Source: Hermatobates lingyangjiaoensis
Lineage: Eukaryota > Arthropoda > Insecta > Hemiptera > Hermatobatidae
DNA: 64,000 nt
Direction: 5' to 3'
Assembly (NCBI GenBank): GCA_026182355.1
Contig: JAPFBL010000084.1
Span: 12,384,001 to 12,448,000 of the forward strand
Shown here: positions 21,613 to 33,357 of the stretch, one piece after another
How the letters are laid out: each line of letters begins with the position of its first letter
Position numbering within the stretch: the stretch's first letter is position 1
Notes under the pieces: generated by a model
What the model saw: only the letters and a program-made list of their open reading frames with translations
The model's database searches: none
What the model was told of the DNA's origin: nothing
Made by a program: the position numbers and the translations under genes

Positions 21613-21792
21613 ATTATATATATATATATATATATATTTATAAAGATACACATAAACACGTGAAATAACAATCAATGATCAAACCACAATAAGAAAATGG
21701 GAAAACAAGACCGCTTGTTACGTTTGAAAGATCTTAGTATTGTTTTTCCATTTTCTTATTGTGATTTGATCATATATATATATATATATACC
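21613..21792. mobile_element. PLE family A mini fold-back
   Basis: (TA)n, inverted family A tail (21641-21712), then a plus-strand tail starting inside the ribozyme motif (GACCGCTTGTTACGTTTGAAAG) to GATTTGATCA, then (TA)n. The 5' halves of both motifs are missing, so no complete core exists. Confidence 0.7.
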
Positions 21793-21950
21793 GCCTGTAC
21801 CGCCCTGTCTTCCTGCGGGACTCTTCGCTCTTCGCACCTCCTGATGACGACGATTGTCGAAATATCGATGTGAGTTATGTCTGTGTCTTTCTGTGTGTTT
21901 CCTTCGTTTTTTATTTTATTGTAAAAAAGTCCGCTGGACCGTTTCTTTTA
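21793..21950 (+). mobile_element. PLE terminal-repeat fragment with ribozyme-like motif
   Basis: It lies between two TA tracts. A GC-richer block (CCGCCTGTACCGCCC) leads into the motif at 21833-21874. It is related to family G by the ATAT palindrome and the GTGAG side of stem I. Confidence 0.6.
21833..21874 (+). ncRNA. hammerhead-like ribozyme motif
   Basis: CTGATGA 21841-21847, extra C, stem II GAC/GTC with loop GATT, GAAA 21859-21862, TATC (ATAT palindrome). Stem I is C/G next to the core, then CAC (21835-21837) with GTG (21870-21872). Predicted cleavage is after C21866. Confidence 0.6.
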
Positions 21951-21952
21951 AT

Positions 21953-21955
<3 letters not shown>

Positions 21956-22013
<58 letters not shown>
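21956..22013. repeat. (TA)n(TG)n microsatellite
   Basis: TA run of about 34 bp followed by TG run of about 22 bp. Confidence 0.9.
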
Positions 22014-22230
22014 TTCTGTGTGTAAAAGGGTTAAACCACATGTTATTCTATGACTAAGGAAATCGTTCATAAATTGTAGTAGGAGAAAATTAAAAATTTT
22101 TGAATATTACTACATTTTTAAAAACCAGGAAGATGATATTTTCTATTTCTTTGAAAACGAGGTATCACTGGAAAGTGCTTAGAACCTTTTTTTCTTTACT
22201 ACTTGGAAGTGATTTGCTACTCTCTCTCAG

Positions 22231-22278
<48 letters not shown>
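22231..22278. repeat. (CA)n microsatellite
   Basis: About 46 bp of CA. Confidence 0.9.
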
Positions 22279-22570
22279 CACACATGTGATAATAATCTTT
22301 CAATCACATTATGTCTGTCTCCCTCGTATTGCCTTTTTATTACTTTCTGTAGTAGTATCCATAGTTGAATTCTCTAATGATATATACTGCTATAAAGAAT
22401 ACGAGTTCACAATCGAAGAAGAGGAAGACACAGATAAAAGAAACCCATTTAAAAACACAAATTTTTGGGCAATTCGACTTCAGAAGAAAAGAGAAAGGGA
22501 AATCAAGCATCTTAAAAAATGTAAAAAAAAAGGCTCAGATCTTTTAACCATAACAATGGTCTGTTCCATC

Positions 22571-22572
<2 letters not shown>

Positions 22573-22648
<76 letters not shown>
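22573..22648. repeat. (TA)n(GT)n microsatellite
   Basis: TA about 44 bp followed by GT about 28 bp. A degraded PLE ribozyme-like block in minus orientation follows at about 22708-22732 (AACGTTTCG ... CATCTTCAA). Confidence 0.85.
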
Positions 22649-22649
<1 letters not shown>

Positions 22650-22749
22650 GAATTTCCTATTTGTCGTGGTTTCGTCCAGTGTGAAGAAATTTTTTAACCA
22701 CCTTAGGTCAACGTTTCGTTTTTAGACATCTTCAACACTACATCAATAC

Positions 22750-23440
22750 ATAATTGAGCCGCTTATTTTGAAAGTGGCCTAATTCCATTTATGTTAAAAT
22801 CGAGATATTTAAGGGTTTGCGTTTTACAAAATTTAAAAATATTGTCATTTTTTGTATCAACTAATTTTTGTTATAAAAAAACTTAGTAATTTTAAATAAA
22901 TTTTGTACAATTTGCTGCAAAAGGTAAAGATAACGTAAAAATGTAATTATTTAAATAGCTAGCTAAATTTTTTTGGAAAATGGAATTAGGCCACTTTCAA
23001 AATAAATGGCTCAATTCATTACCAAACTTGAAAAAATATAAATGAAATTATTTTGGTTAATATAGATTCTTTTTATTGGTATTCTCAGTTTTTAGCATAT
23101 CGTATATTACATGTTAGTTAGTCTGATTTAGAAAATTCATCCTCAGTAGAGAAAACAGTAGGACCAAGCACACCAAAGGTGCAACGGCAAGTAACCTGTA
23201 TACATGTGTAAAAAGGTCATTGGTCGACCAAATATGTTTTAGAAATTTCCATTTTTTAATAGGGAGCCAAACATGGTTTATTGCGTATTCCTTCAAGCTG
23301 TAACAGACCCATAATTTCCATTAGTGGAAATAAATTGTATATGTATAAAGGTAATACATATACAATACCTTTAATACTTTAATACATATACAATAATAAT
23401 ATGTATACTTATAATTATAAAATAAAAAATATGTATATAA
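22750..23440. other. AT-rich DNA with a local inverted repeat
   Basis: AATTGAGCCGCTTATTTTGAAAGTGGCCTAATTCCATTT (22752-22790) recurs in reverse at about 22979-23020 (AATGGAATTAGGCCACTTTC and AAATAAATGGCTCAATTCAT). The loop is about 190 bp and no coding sense was seen. Confidence 0.5.
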
Positions 23441-23445
23441 TGTAG

Positions 23446-23482
23446 CCCTGATGATGATGTATAAATACATCGAAACGTTAGC
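23446..23482 (+). ncRNA. hammerhead-like ribozyme motif with perfect stem II
   Basis: CTGATGA 23448-23454, extra T, stem II GATGTAT/ATACATC (7 bp, AA loop), GAAA 23472-23475, CGTT (ACGT palindrome), then AGC. Stem I is weak: GC/GC after one mismatch. It is followed by a TA tract at 23573. Confidence 0.6.
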
Positions 23483-23570
23483 ATAAGAAGGAATAGTTTA
23501 ATTCAAAGGTCAAGCTATCAAAAGAACTCAACAAATACTGTGTTGAATGAACAGGTCAGGAACAATTTGA

Positions 23571-23572
<2 letters not shown>

Positions 23573-23616
<44 letters not shown>
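23573..23616. repeat. (TA)n microsatellite
   Basis: About 42 bp TA. Confidence 0.9.
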
Positions 23617-23618
<2 letters not shown>

Positions 23619-23805
23619 TCCAAGTTACAACTAAGAAAAACTAAGTAGGTACTCAATCATTGTATATATTTTTCTTTCATTTTGGCTGCACGCCGTCTTC
23701 ACGAAAGGGTTAGACGAAACGGAATTGTAAAGTCGTTCAAAGGGGTTCACCGACTGATGAATATACATTATAAAGTAGAATATATATATATAGTCTCTCT
23801 ATGTG

Positions 23806-23807
23806 TG

Positions 23808-23864
<57 letters not shown>

Positions 23865-23880
23865 TGTGTGTGTGTGTGTT
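23806..23880. repeat. (GT)n microsatellite
   Basis: About 74 bp GT with one TATG interruption, followed by a G-run (GGGGGGGAGGGGTGGGGG). Confidence 0.9.
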
Positions 23881-24264
23881 AAGGGGGGGAGGGGTGGGGG
23901 TAACACATAAGACATACGTACAGTATATAGAGGTTGAAGACGAGGGATTACAATTATAATACCAGTTATGGTGAACGATGAAGTGTAAGAGCACTCGGAA
24001 TTCACAATAGGGCAGGTCAATTCGCTTTATTGTTCAACCTTTATTCGTATCCTATTTATAATGACTATGTACTTTTATTGTTTGCAATTCATTATTATAG
24101 TGATTACTTTAGTAATCAAAAGTAAGATGTAATAAAAGTAATTACTTAAGTGTTATAGAAAACACTATATTAAAATCTAATCGTAATAAGGTGGGCAATA
24201 TGTTAATATAAAACTCTCCCAGCGAATTCGAGACCGGTGGTATTTATAAAAATTCCGTGCAAAA

Positions 24265-24551
24265 ATTGACAGCTAGCGGAGAGTTTTTTACTCTTTCTTA
24301 ATGTACTCCTTTGTTTCCCCAACATCCCTTTCTGGACATTAGTCCTTTCCTGTGCTTTCACCCTTTTAAAATACCGGTCTTCCATCCCACTCTTCTCAAC
24401 CCCTCACCAGATGTTTTCTGCATCTAGTGTTTCAGTTGGGTTTTTGACTCTGGCGAAGACCGCTTGTTACGGTTGAAAGATCTTAATCTTGTTTTCCCAT
24501 TTCTTATTGTGGTTTCATCATTGATTGTTATTTTACGTGTTTATGTGAAAT

Positions 24552-24556
<5 letters not shown>
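24265..24556 (+). mobile_element. PLE family A 3' region
   Basis: It spans from the CAGCTAGCGGAGAG block through the C-rich 3' block and ribozyme-like motif to the outer tail CACGTGTTTATGTGAAATC. It ends in (TA)n at 24557-24598. The left boundary joins unrelated AT-rich DNA. Confidence 0.75.
24446..24488 (+). ncRNA. hammerhead-like ribozyme motif, core mutated (PLE family A)
   Basis: The core reads CTGGCGA in place of CTGACGA (A6 to G), and the last stem I base pair is changed (AATC). Cleavage would not be expected. Confidence 0.5.
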
Positions 24557-24602
<46 letters not shown>

Positions 24603-24619
24603 ACTAATATATATATATA
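24557..24619. repeat. (TA)n microsatellite
   Basis: Two TA runs with a TTTGTTAC interruption at about 24597. Confidence 0.9.
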
Positions 24620-25013
24620 GGTGTGTTCTCTAATCGGGGTTCGGTCAATTTTCCAGGATAAAAAATCAAACTCTCGTTGCCAACGTTTCGGTTTTATTTA
24701 AAACCTTTTTCATAGGCAGAAGTAAGAATTTTTTAACTAAGAAAATGAAATTGACATTATTTAAATGAACAACAATGTTAGCCGGACAAAACCTTCGACT
24801 AGACAGTTTTGTCCGGCTAACATTGTTGTTCCTTTAAATAACGTCAATTTCATTTTCTTAGTTAAAAAATTCTTACTTCTGCCTATGTAAAAGGTTTTAA
24901 ATAAAACCGAAACGTTGGCAACGAGAGTTTGATTTTTTATCCTGGAAAATTGACCGAACCCCGATTAGAGAACACACCTATTATATCAAACGGTCGATAT
25001 ATTATTGAATCTG

Positions 25014-25014
<1 letters not shown>
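24612..25014. mobile_element. PLE family D fold-back
   Basis: Arms 24625-24785 and 24800-24985 are nearly identical in reverse; the turn is at TTCGACTAGAC flanked by GGACAAAAC / GTTTTGTCC. Each arm carries AAACCGAAACGTTGG. The expected upstream core CTGANGA is CTATGAA or CTATGTA, so the core is degraded family-wide. The right arm is about 30 bp longer and ends TGAATCTGTTATATATA, as at position 225. Confidence 0.85.

Positions 25015-25051
<37 letters not shown>
25015..25051. repeat. (TA)n microsatellite
   Basis: About 36 bp TA between two fold-backs. Confidence 0.9.
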
Positions 25052-25054
<3 letters not shown>

Positions 25055-25440
25055 TTACAATTGTGTCCAATAGGAATGAAGTTTTTTAGGTCAAGTTGAA
25101 TTCAGGTATGCGGCTGTTGATAGCTCCCATTTACTCGTTACCCTGAGAATCCTCGGTTATTTTATTAATGGGTGTAGAGGTTGCACAGTCCCTCTTTAAA
25201 ATAAGAGTATTGGCAAAATACATGACCTTCATCTTGCAGTGAACTCCTGAGTTCATTTTAATTAGGAACTCACTGCAAAGAGAAGCTCATGATTTCTGTC
25301 AGTGCTTTTATTTTAAAGAGGGATTGTGTAACCTCTCTACCCATAGGCAGAATAACGGAGGCTTCACAGAGTTCCGAGTAATTGGGTTCAACTTGACCTG
25401 AAAAACTTCATTCCTATTGGTTACAAACTCAACTGACCAT
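25052..25440. repeat. imperfect fold-back, older
   Basis: CCAATAGGAATGAAGTTTTT pairs with AAAAACTTCATTCCTATTGG; further blocks GTCAAGTTGAA / TTCAACTTGAC and CTTTAAAATAA / TTATTTTAAAG also pair. The centre is at about 25250 (GAACTCCTGAGTTC). Arms differ at many sites. No ribozyme core is visible. Confidence 0.7.
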
Positions 25441-25479
25441 ATATCGAGATAACTTTCTAGAAACCTATTTATATATATA

Positions 25480-25847
25480 TCTTGTTAAATTGTATGCCTA
25501 TTTTTAATTTTACAACTTTTCTAGTGAGTCTCTTAATTTTTCTAATATACTTTCTCTATGTTTGTGGTACAAGTTGGATTAGTTGAATAAAATTTCTATT
25601 TACTTAGTCTGACAGGTTTCTCAATGACCGTTATCAAGGATTATAGCGGTAAAAAAACATAACTAAACTATACATAACTAAAATATAACTCTGTAAATAA
25701 AAATGTTGGGCAACTAATCCATCTGGTACCACAAACATGGAGAACGTATATTAGAGAAATTGAGAGACTGAGTAGAAAAGTTTTGAAATAAAAAATAGGC
25801 ATAGAACTTAACAAGACATGTATAAACGAAAGTCTACTTCCTAAATA

Positions 25848-25850
<3 letters not shown>
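25480..25850. mobile_element. PLE N-terminal coding fold-back, degraded
   Basis: Arms 25490-25600 and 25700-25815 are inverted copies (GTACAAGTTGGATTAGTTG / CAACTAATCCATCTGGTAC). The right arm in plus orientation reads ...IREIERLSRKVLK, stop, KIGIELNKTCINESLLPK, stop, T, then passes into (TA)n at 25852. This is the same LLPK stop-point as the other N-terminal fragments, with two in-frame stops. Confidence 0.65.

Positions 25851-25851
<1 letters not shown>

Positions 25852-25881
<30 letters not shown>
25852..25881. repeat. (TA)n microsatellite
   Basis: About 30 bp TA directly after the LLPK codons. Confidence 0.9.
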
Positions 25882-25886
<5 letters not shown>

Positions 25887-26029
25887 ATCTGATTGATGGA
25901 AGGAGTACACATGTTCAGCATTATCACACTAGTCAGCGTTTATCACACCAACCATCGTCACATTCCTGAGACAGGCGTGAACATCAACATATTTTGAAAC
26001 ATCACATTATACCAGAAAATTAGTCACCA

Positions 26030-26790
26030 TAGTGAAAATTAGCGTTCAAAATCATTGTGATAACTTTTTTACACACCCTACCACTATCTTCATCTTCAGA
26101 TCAGATCTTTCACACAAAGTACATCAAGATTATCCTGACACCGTATTCTCCACATCTGACAATCAGGTTCTCACTTGGCGAGTTGTTCCGCGCTCACTAC
26201 CAGTATTTGAGGTCGTGGTGGAACTGGATTAGGGATTTAGGTAAAACTTAAATATCGGGAGTCTGCAGGGTCTGGTAGTTTTGGTGAAGGATTGCGATGA
26301 CGTTCTGGGTCATACCCAGACCTGGTGCCTAGAGGCCTCGCATTGTCTGAGGTTCTTGGGAGGCAGCCTGTCTGTGTTATTTGTCAGAGTCCTCAGCCAG
26401 CTAATTACAGGGGTTGTCTGACAGTCAGGAGGACTCATTAGATCCCGTTCACCTCCCTCTAGTAGGCACCAACTCACCCCCGCTTTACAAGAACATATAG
26501 AGGGACACAGTCATCAGCTCCCCTAACTCTTCCCCAAACGGCATAGACAAGGTTGATCCTAGACCTCGGGAGGGTCAGAAATACTGGACAAATTGAGGGA
26601 CAGCATTCTAACCCAGGGTATTTTGAGCTCTTTGTCCATCGTGAAAATTCTCAGGGACCTACTACAGCACACAGACACAAACAAATCACTAACAATGACC
26701 AGAAAAGTTAGGCAGGTGGCAGATTACTCCCTGACTTACTTGGTAACCCTGAGGTATACTAAGGGGAAAAACCAAACTTCATAAGAAATA
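26030..26790. other. unclassified GC-richer block
   Basis: This block has clearly higher G+C than its flanks (for example 26255-26600) and no simple repeats, the usual look of a former coding or mobile sequence. I could not connect its frames into any domain I know. It is not obviously one of the other families in this window. Confidence 0.3.
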
Positions 26791-26814
26791 TGAATATTAA
26801 TTACTGAAAATTTT

Positions 26815-27196
26815 CTAAAACCCAACCTGAAATTCAGTATTGCAGGATACAAAATTCAGAGACCAGACCGTGTTACTAATGAAGGTTGCCCAGTGGTATG
26901 TATCAAATACACAATCCCTTACGCGAGAACAGAACTTCATTTTCTGTTGGCATCCATTACTAAGTACTGCAGCAGCTTTTGCATTTTTGATAGTCTTCTC
27001 GATCTTTCGAGCAATTTTCTTCTTGCATTGTTGGGGGTGCTGTAATAACTCTTCAAATGATTGGTAAAAAAGAGGTGGGCGAACAAAATTTTGGTCAAAC
27101 ATAGTCGATAATAAAGAACAGTGATACCTGAACTTGATAGGTGAATTTGGTGGAGGAGGAAGAAGAGCAGGGTTACGGAGTTTTCACAAATAGTAG
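26815..27196 (-). CDS. unidentified open reading frame, possible exon or relic
   Basis: The minus strand is open for about 125 codons, with Met at 27100-27102 and open codons upstream to a stop near 27194. The translation is not low-complexity: proline stretch LPPPPNSP, then FDQNFVRPPLFYQSFEELL, a basic segment KKKIARKIEKTIKNAK, and several Cys and Trp residues before a stop at 26815-26817. I do not recognise the family. No clear splice site was seen at either edge, and the opposite strand is also partly open. It could be a relic of a mobile element or a host exon. The start is uncertain. Confidence 0.25.
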
Positions 27197-27510
27197 AAAT
27201 GATATGTAACTTTATGAAACTAAATTTCAATGCATTATATTACATATCATCGTGTTATATTTTTTTAATTTTTATTGTTATTTTCGCTTTAATTTCTTGA
27301 TTTTTCGTAAAATGGGTTAAAAAAATCTTCGTTATACATTTTGTATTTTGCATTTTTTATACACAGAAGTTTTGTATCTGTAGGTCTCAGTGAATACGAA
27401 ATTGAAATATGTCCAAGCGCGTTTAGTAGATGTATGGACTTTCGATTGGTTGATAACAGATCAAGATGTTTTTCCTTTATTACAAGCCTCGCTTAGTTCT
27501 AGTCTTCTAT

Positions 27511-27735
27511 TCATTGGTATGATGTACACATCATTTGCATTTCAATGCAAGCAGGAAATGTGTACATAAGGTGAAGGGCCTCGAAAATTTGAAGTTTAGC
27601 TGGATTGTTTTCCTGTTGAACTATTTTGGTTTCTTCAACTAGCATTTCCCTAGCCAAGAAACTATTGTGTTTATCTTGTGCATGTTTTTTCAGCACACCA
27701 GATGTTAGGTGTAGTTTACACTATAGTGAAAGCTT
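27511..27735 (-). pseudogene. PLE GIY-YIG endonuclease, C-terminal scrap
   Basis: The minus-strand frame REMLVEETKIVQQENNPAKL then QIFEALHLMYTFP parallels the 36.6-36.8-kb PLE reading (REMLVTNTKKLKKESNHHKL then KILEAILIQKLKP). This is the conserved end of the GIY-YIG domain, with the Glu of the LEA motif kept. The YIG half is missing and the frame is short, so it is a relic. Confidence 0.6.
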
Positions 27736-28099
27736 TGTTGTTGTCATTTCAATGTAAGTAGAAGGCAGTTCCTTGCAGTCCTCCGTTGTCCGGTGTAATG
27801 GCATACTTCGCTGAAGATTAGTAAGGTCCTACCTTTTGCTTTTTTTACAGACTTTTTTATTTTTGTACTATATTACAAGATATATGCGGTCATCTTGTCT
27901 TTTGGCTTCAACATGCTTCGCAATTATTTTCCCTAGGGCTTGTCTATCTTGTTTGCATTACGTTTATGTAATCACTTGGTAATATATTTTAATTACTTTT
28001 ACATCAAGAGTATTTACTGTTTCTTTGCTGGTATCCCGTTTCTCCATGTTTCATTTTAATTTTTATTTGTTATTGGTAATTACTGTTAAAGGGTTAACA

Positions 28100-29760
28100 T
28101 TTTGGTACTATAAATATATTTCATACACTCCCTCGTATATCCCATACATTTCTACATTCCTGCATGAAATATGTGTCACGCATGAATATAATTAAAAAGT
28201 CACAAATAAAAGGAAAACAATAATACATTCTGCAAGAAGTATTGACTAATGTTTTGTTATAAATTCAAACCTTATTCAGCCTCCAAATGTTCGGTTACGA
28301 CTCTCTGTTTAGTGCTTCAAAGGCTTAATTTTGAAAATCAGCAAAATTTTCATCTAACTGTACTGTACATTATACTGTTACTGTAAGTTATACTGTATAA
28401 CTTCACAAGTTTAAACTGTAGTTAAAAGGTGTGAAACCAAGAGTTCTTATGTAACGGCGTATTTTGTCTCATGAGTTAGAGTTTCTGAAATAAAGCTTAA
28501 AAACTTTAATTAATAGAAAATTATATCGAAATATTTATTAAAGAAATATTGCTACTTATATAATATTACAATTGCTGAGTTAGGATTCAATTTTATTTCA
28601 TTTCAAAATACCAGTGGCAAATGAACTTTTTCCTGAAACCAGAAATCAGAGTAACAGTAAAATGGTTAATGTTCTAAAAGTTCTAGATATATAAAACACA
28701 TTTTCTGCACATCTTTCAGAAGTAATTATAATCAGTCTTCAATTTTACTCTTATAAGCAGATATTTATTTACAAGCAATTAAACATTTTTTATTATTTGC
28801 ACTAAGCAGCTGTTCACGTATTTTGCTGATGTATTTATACTAAACCAGCTCGCTTATGTTAAGAAATACTAATGAGATACGCCAAATTATGATTTTAGGT
28901 AGGAGATATTCCCCAGAAATAGTTTAAACTTAGTAAAGACTTCAAACAAGCCTTAGTAAAATTTTTCAAACAAGAAATGAAATGAACGGAATTGAGGAAA
29001 AAATGCCACATTATTACTGAAATCTTCGTTTTACTGGGTACTGTCTCCAATTTGTTACTTTCTACTCAGGAAAGCTTTTGAATAACTTCATACATTCTTC
29101 CCATAAAGAGGTTTCTACGAAAGTTTATTCAACATGTACGGCAAATATCTTGAAACTCCTCCAAATTATTTCTTCAAAATAGTGAAAAAATATATACTTT
29201 CAACATTAAATATGGAGATTGCTCAATTTACGAAAGCAATGCATTTCATTGTTGAAACAAGAATTAAATAATCAACCGGACGTGTTACCTACTTTTTAAC
29301 CTAAAACCTGATTAATTATCTTTTTCACTTCAAAACTTAACTAATGATGAAGGTACCATATTCGAGACTCGGCTTCAGTTTTTAAAAATAATAAAGAGTT
29401 TGGTGGTCTTGGCACAAATTTAGCATACACGTATTAGAATGTTGGTGCTTTCTTTTTTGAACGGATAACTTCTTATGACTTTACATGATTAATACTTATA
29501 ATGAAATCGCATTTGTATGAATAGATATAAAAATAAACTTACTTTATACTTATATATTATATAATAGGCATGATGGTCGACTGATGACATTTTTATCAGA
29601 TAGTCAATTGATATTTTCGATGAAAAACACATAATGGCTGTAGTAGTACTACATTGTTTATGAACAAATAAATTTGATAAATTTGATCAATGTTCAAGAA
29701 GGAACACCATTGAAAACAGGTGTCCCTAAAATTTACGACTGGTTGCCTAATGAATAAGTT
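28100..29760. other. unassigned AT-rich DNA
   Basis: No domain, tRNA or clear repeat seen. Confidence 0.4.
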
Positions 29761-29762
29761 CA

Positions 29763-30137
29763 TTGACTTATCTTACTATCGTTGCTGGCAGGGAGTTAAA
29801 GGTTGATCTGCCTGAGGCATCCATCGCCCCTGTTTGTTCTACACCCATCTTCAATGTTTTGCTTGGGTCGGATAGATGCACGCTCGGACGCCCCGAGGCC
29901 TACGCTCCCTTAGCCAAACAACTTTCCTATTGTACTCTGCATCACATCTGCCCTCTTGCATCATCGTCAAAAATCTATGCTTTTTATTTGTTACCATATG
30001 TGCCTCCGTTTGCTCAACTTTCCAAACCACCTCACAAAGGAACTACTTCAACATTCTTTTTGCCTAGTCAAATGTATTTTTTATCACTTAATTTGAAAAA
30101 ATTGACTATATTGATGAAGGAGAAATGGTTCCGTTGA
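29763..30137 (+). other. GC-richer islet with an open frame of unknown meaning
   Basis: The first 200 bp are GC-richer (ACGCTCGGACGCCCCGAGGC). An open frame of 124 codons crosses it, but the second half is AT-rich with a Phe/Leu-rich translation and I see no known motif. It resembles the other isolated islets at 20.4, 35.0, 50.0, 57.0 and 63.7 kb in composition only. Confidence 0.2.
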
Positions 30138-30800
30138 TAAGTTGTTAATTATATGAATAGCTTAATTAATATTTACAGGAAAAGATAAACATACCCTCTT
30201 GAACTTTAATTCTTTTATTATATTCTAAATTAAAGAGAAATAGAAACAACTGAGAATGTTTAGCACTCCAAATAGACAAGATATAAAGCTTATCCAGTCA
30301 TAGCCAGCGTAACTTTATTCTACTTGATCATAGTAACAAGGATTTACATTCACAAATTCTTTGGGGACCTTAGATCTTCAGTATCATACTTATTTTTTTT
30401 TTTATTTCTTTTATTTGTTACAATTTTGTATCCAATAAAATAATAACGCATCATGTTAAACTGGTTGAACTTATTATAAGATAATAAGTTATCTATCATT
30501 ATTTATCATTACATATTTATATGTAATAATATTTATATTATGTACCTATTATTAGTTCTTTATTACTGTTATTTTAGTACACTGTCATCTTTGGGTGACT
30601 TGTAATCATTATTTTTGCCCAATCGTTATGTCATTTGATTGTAATGAATTCAAACAATTTAGAAGAAATAATATTATGAGCCTATAAAAGTTTATTTCAG
30701 TAGATCGTTTTCTTTTTCTTACAGAAGTCCAGGGTAATACAAAATATGTAAGACAATATAAAATCACATATTTCTCTTTATTTTGAAATGTTCAACAATT

Positions 30801-30806
<6 letters not shown>

Positions 30807-30840
<34 letters not shown>
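30807..30840. repeat. (TA)n microsatellite
   Basis: About 34 bp TA. Confidence 0.9.
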
Positions 30841-30842
<2 letters not shown>

Positions 30843-31035
30843 CAATTATTGAAAGCGATTCCACGAACCAATAGAAATATAATCTCAGAGAGAGAAAACA
30901 AAAAACCTCAGTATAATAGTTTGGCATTTGTCGTCATATGACGACGTACTAATTTCCGTACTAAATCTCAAAATAATGTTTTGAGATTTCTTGATTTCTT
31001 CTGTGTATTTTCTCTCTGTGGTTTATATATTCCAG
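30841..31035. repeat. short fold-back with a 16-bp perfect palindrome
   Basis: GTCGTCATATGACGAC lies near 30929-30944, inside imperfect arms (CTCAGAGAGAGAAAACA / TTTTCTCTCTGTGG). It begins at the TA tract like the PLE fold-backs but shows no full ribozyme core. Confidence 0.5.
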
Positions 31036-31289
31036 CTAGACCCGTAAAAATTTCAGGATTTATGGAAAATGTCACAATCTATATGTATTTTTAAAAAGTA
31101 TGATAATAAAATGCACATGATTTATAGCGGATATCATTCCATTAGTTTAAAAATAAATATATACTTCAAAAGGCAAAACACATGCGCTAAATAAAAGGAA
31201 GTTTATGTTTAGTAATTTATGAAACATTTCTAGATTATATTCTGAATTAATCGAATACAAACTTCTCTAAACATTCTTAACGTACATCC

Positions 31290-33095
31290 CAGACAAAAAT
31301 GGGCTTCAGGGCGTAGATAATCCCTATTGTTTGGTAGCAATTATGCATGATGGAAAAGTCACTCTTTTTGCCAAAAAACTGGTTTTAGACTACATTTTTT
31401 TTCTTCTAAACTACTAACTCTAGAGTATTGAAATTTTTCCATTGTCTTTGAGGTTACAAACGCAATAAAAGGAAAATATATTCAGATGTTAAAAAAAACG
31501 GAATATCCTTTTTTTTAATAAATTGAAAATACTTTACTTATAAGTCAATCTGAAAGTTTGTGAGTGTGATACTAGCCATACTATTTGAGGGATAAAACTG
31601 AAACTATGCCAAGAAATAGAACCTTATGTGGAGGACGAGTTGAGATAATTTTTTTTCTCAGTTTTTTCTATTTTCAAAAAATGTTTCTTTGACGCTAAAT
31701 GGCTCAAGAAAGAACTATAAAAATTTGTTCAAAAATTGGAAAAAATTATCAATTTATAAAAAAAGTTGATGTAATTTCAACCACAGCAAAGAGCAATAAA
31801 AACTGATTGTTTATCATAGACTAATGGATCACCTGCTATACTTGTCGAATTTATTGATATCTTTTTACATTGTTCACATTGACTTATAGATTTTTTGAGT
31901 CAATCTACTGAAATAAAATTGATGTTCATAATGAAAAAGTGTAAATAATGTATTGACTTATATGAGATATAGGTATAATAATATTTTGACCTGTAAAAAA
32001 TCAGCACAAATGAACATAAATGTCTGTTGCTTTCCATGGTATGATAGATTTGTCTCACAAAATGCTTTAATCAATCTATATATTGAACTCTTGAACAAAA
32101 CTTACTATCAGATGTAAATTTTTTTGTGTTTATGAATCATATTAACTTTGGGTAATATTGAAGTGTGAGGAATGGACTCTTTTCTCTTGAAAGGGAAGTT
32201 ATGTTTGCTGGAAAATATCCCGTTTTTTCACTCTTCTAGTTTAATAGTTAATATGTATTACTTTTTAATAATTTCAAGCTTTGAGCTATAAAAGTTTTAA
32301 ATTATACTGATTAGCCGGCTTTGAATTTGATTTGAGGCTGTAAAACTGGCTGATTATGACTATATTTTTTCTCAATATACATTCACAGCTTCCTTATAAC
32401 AATTAAAGTACGCAGAACAAAGATAATACTCACTCAGAGTAAATTGGATGTTTAACAAAGGGAAAGAAACGTAATTTTTATTAAATACTAGAAAGACATA
32501 AAATTCCCAGTATAATAGTTCTATAAAATACCAAAAATATGAAATATAATTCAAATTTAAAACATTCTTCGAAGAATAATAAATGTTATAATCCTACATC
32601 TTAAATTAAAAATTACCTTAAAACGACATTTTTCTTAGATCTCTCTGAATTTTTCAGCCAAAATAAGAATATTTTCAAGTTTTAAATGGGAAAATTTGTC
32701 TTTAATATTCAATATAGCAGGTAGTCAGGTAAACAGTGTAAGAGGTCCACTGGGTATTGGAAAAAAAGCCATGTTCTCCGGTAAGAGATTATTTCGCACC
32801 ATAAAATCTACACTTTCGTTTTTCAAAAGTGTTCTTGCTGCTGTAGTTATACTAAAGGAATTAATGTGTCAGTGTCATGATATAGAAAAATAATCATATA
32901 CATTGATAAGTGGATCAATCACTACTTGCACTACCTCCAGGGATCAAAGACTAATAAGCAACCCCCATATAGACATTTATATGATACCCATATAGAACTT
33001 TATATATTACATACCCAAAAAGTATGATATTATGTTTACTTACAGTAATGTTGAGTGTAGGCCACTCAAGATTTTTTTGTTAAGCTATATTGTCA
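31290..33095 (+). repeat. 2-kb dispersed repeat, long copy
   Basis: It runs from the AAAAATGGGCTTCAGGGCG block through AGTCACTCTTTTTGCC, TGCTTTCCATGGTATGATAG and AAATCTACACTTTCG to the 3' end GAGTGTAGGCCACTCAAG followed by ATTTTTTT. The terminal 5' hairpin and GATCGTG block are missing. Frames such as 32696-32893 are parts of the repeat, not genes. Confidence 0.75.
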
Positions 33096-33149
33096 CTTGT
33101 GTTTTCCAGCTATTGTGTTACCTTCCACCTGGTTAACTTCCTTGTGCTT

Positions 33150-33357
33150 TCTTTTTTCTTGCTTTATTTGCTTTTTAAAGACATAAAGTGAAAGGCCACA
33201 GAGCATTTATTTCTTTTCTTTTTCTTTTTCTAGTGGTTTAGACTTCATATATATATATATATAAAAAGATTTCACATAAACACGTGAAACAACAATCAAT
33301 GATCAAACCACATTTTTTTCCCATTTTTCCCATTTCTTATTGTGGTTTGATCATTGA

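Noticed and set aside
22233..22277. CRISPR-like or satellite array
   Set aside because: Simple dinucleotide repeat only; no spaced direct repeats anywhere in the window, and the DNA is clearly eukaryotic.
22100..22684. Open frame of 194 codons
   Set aside because: It is held open by (CA)n and (TA)n/(GT)n repeats (His-Thr and Ile-Tyr runs); the part between has no recognisable domain.
23682..24020. Frames with Cys-Val or His-Thr runs
   Set aside because: Translations of the (GT)n tract, not genes.
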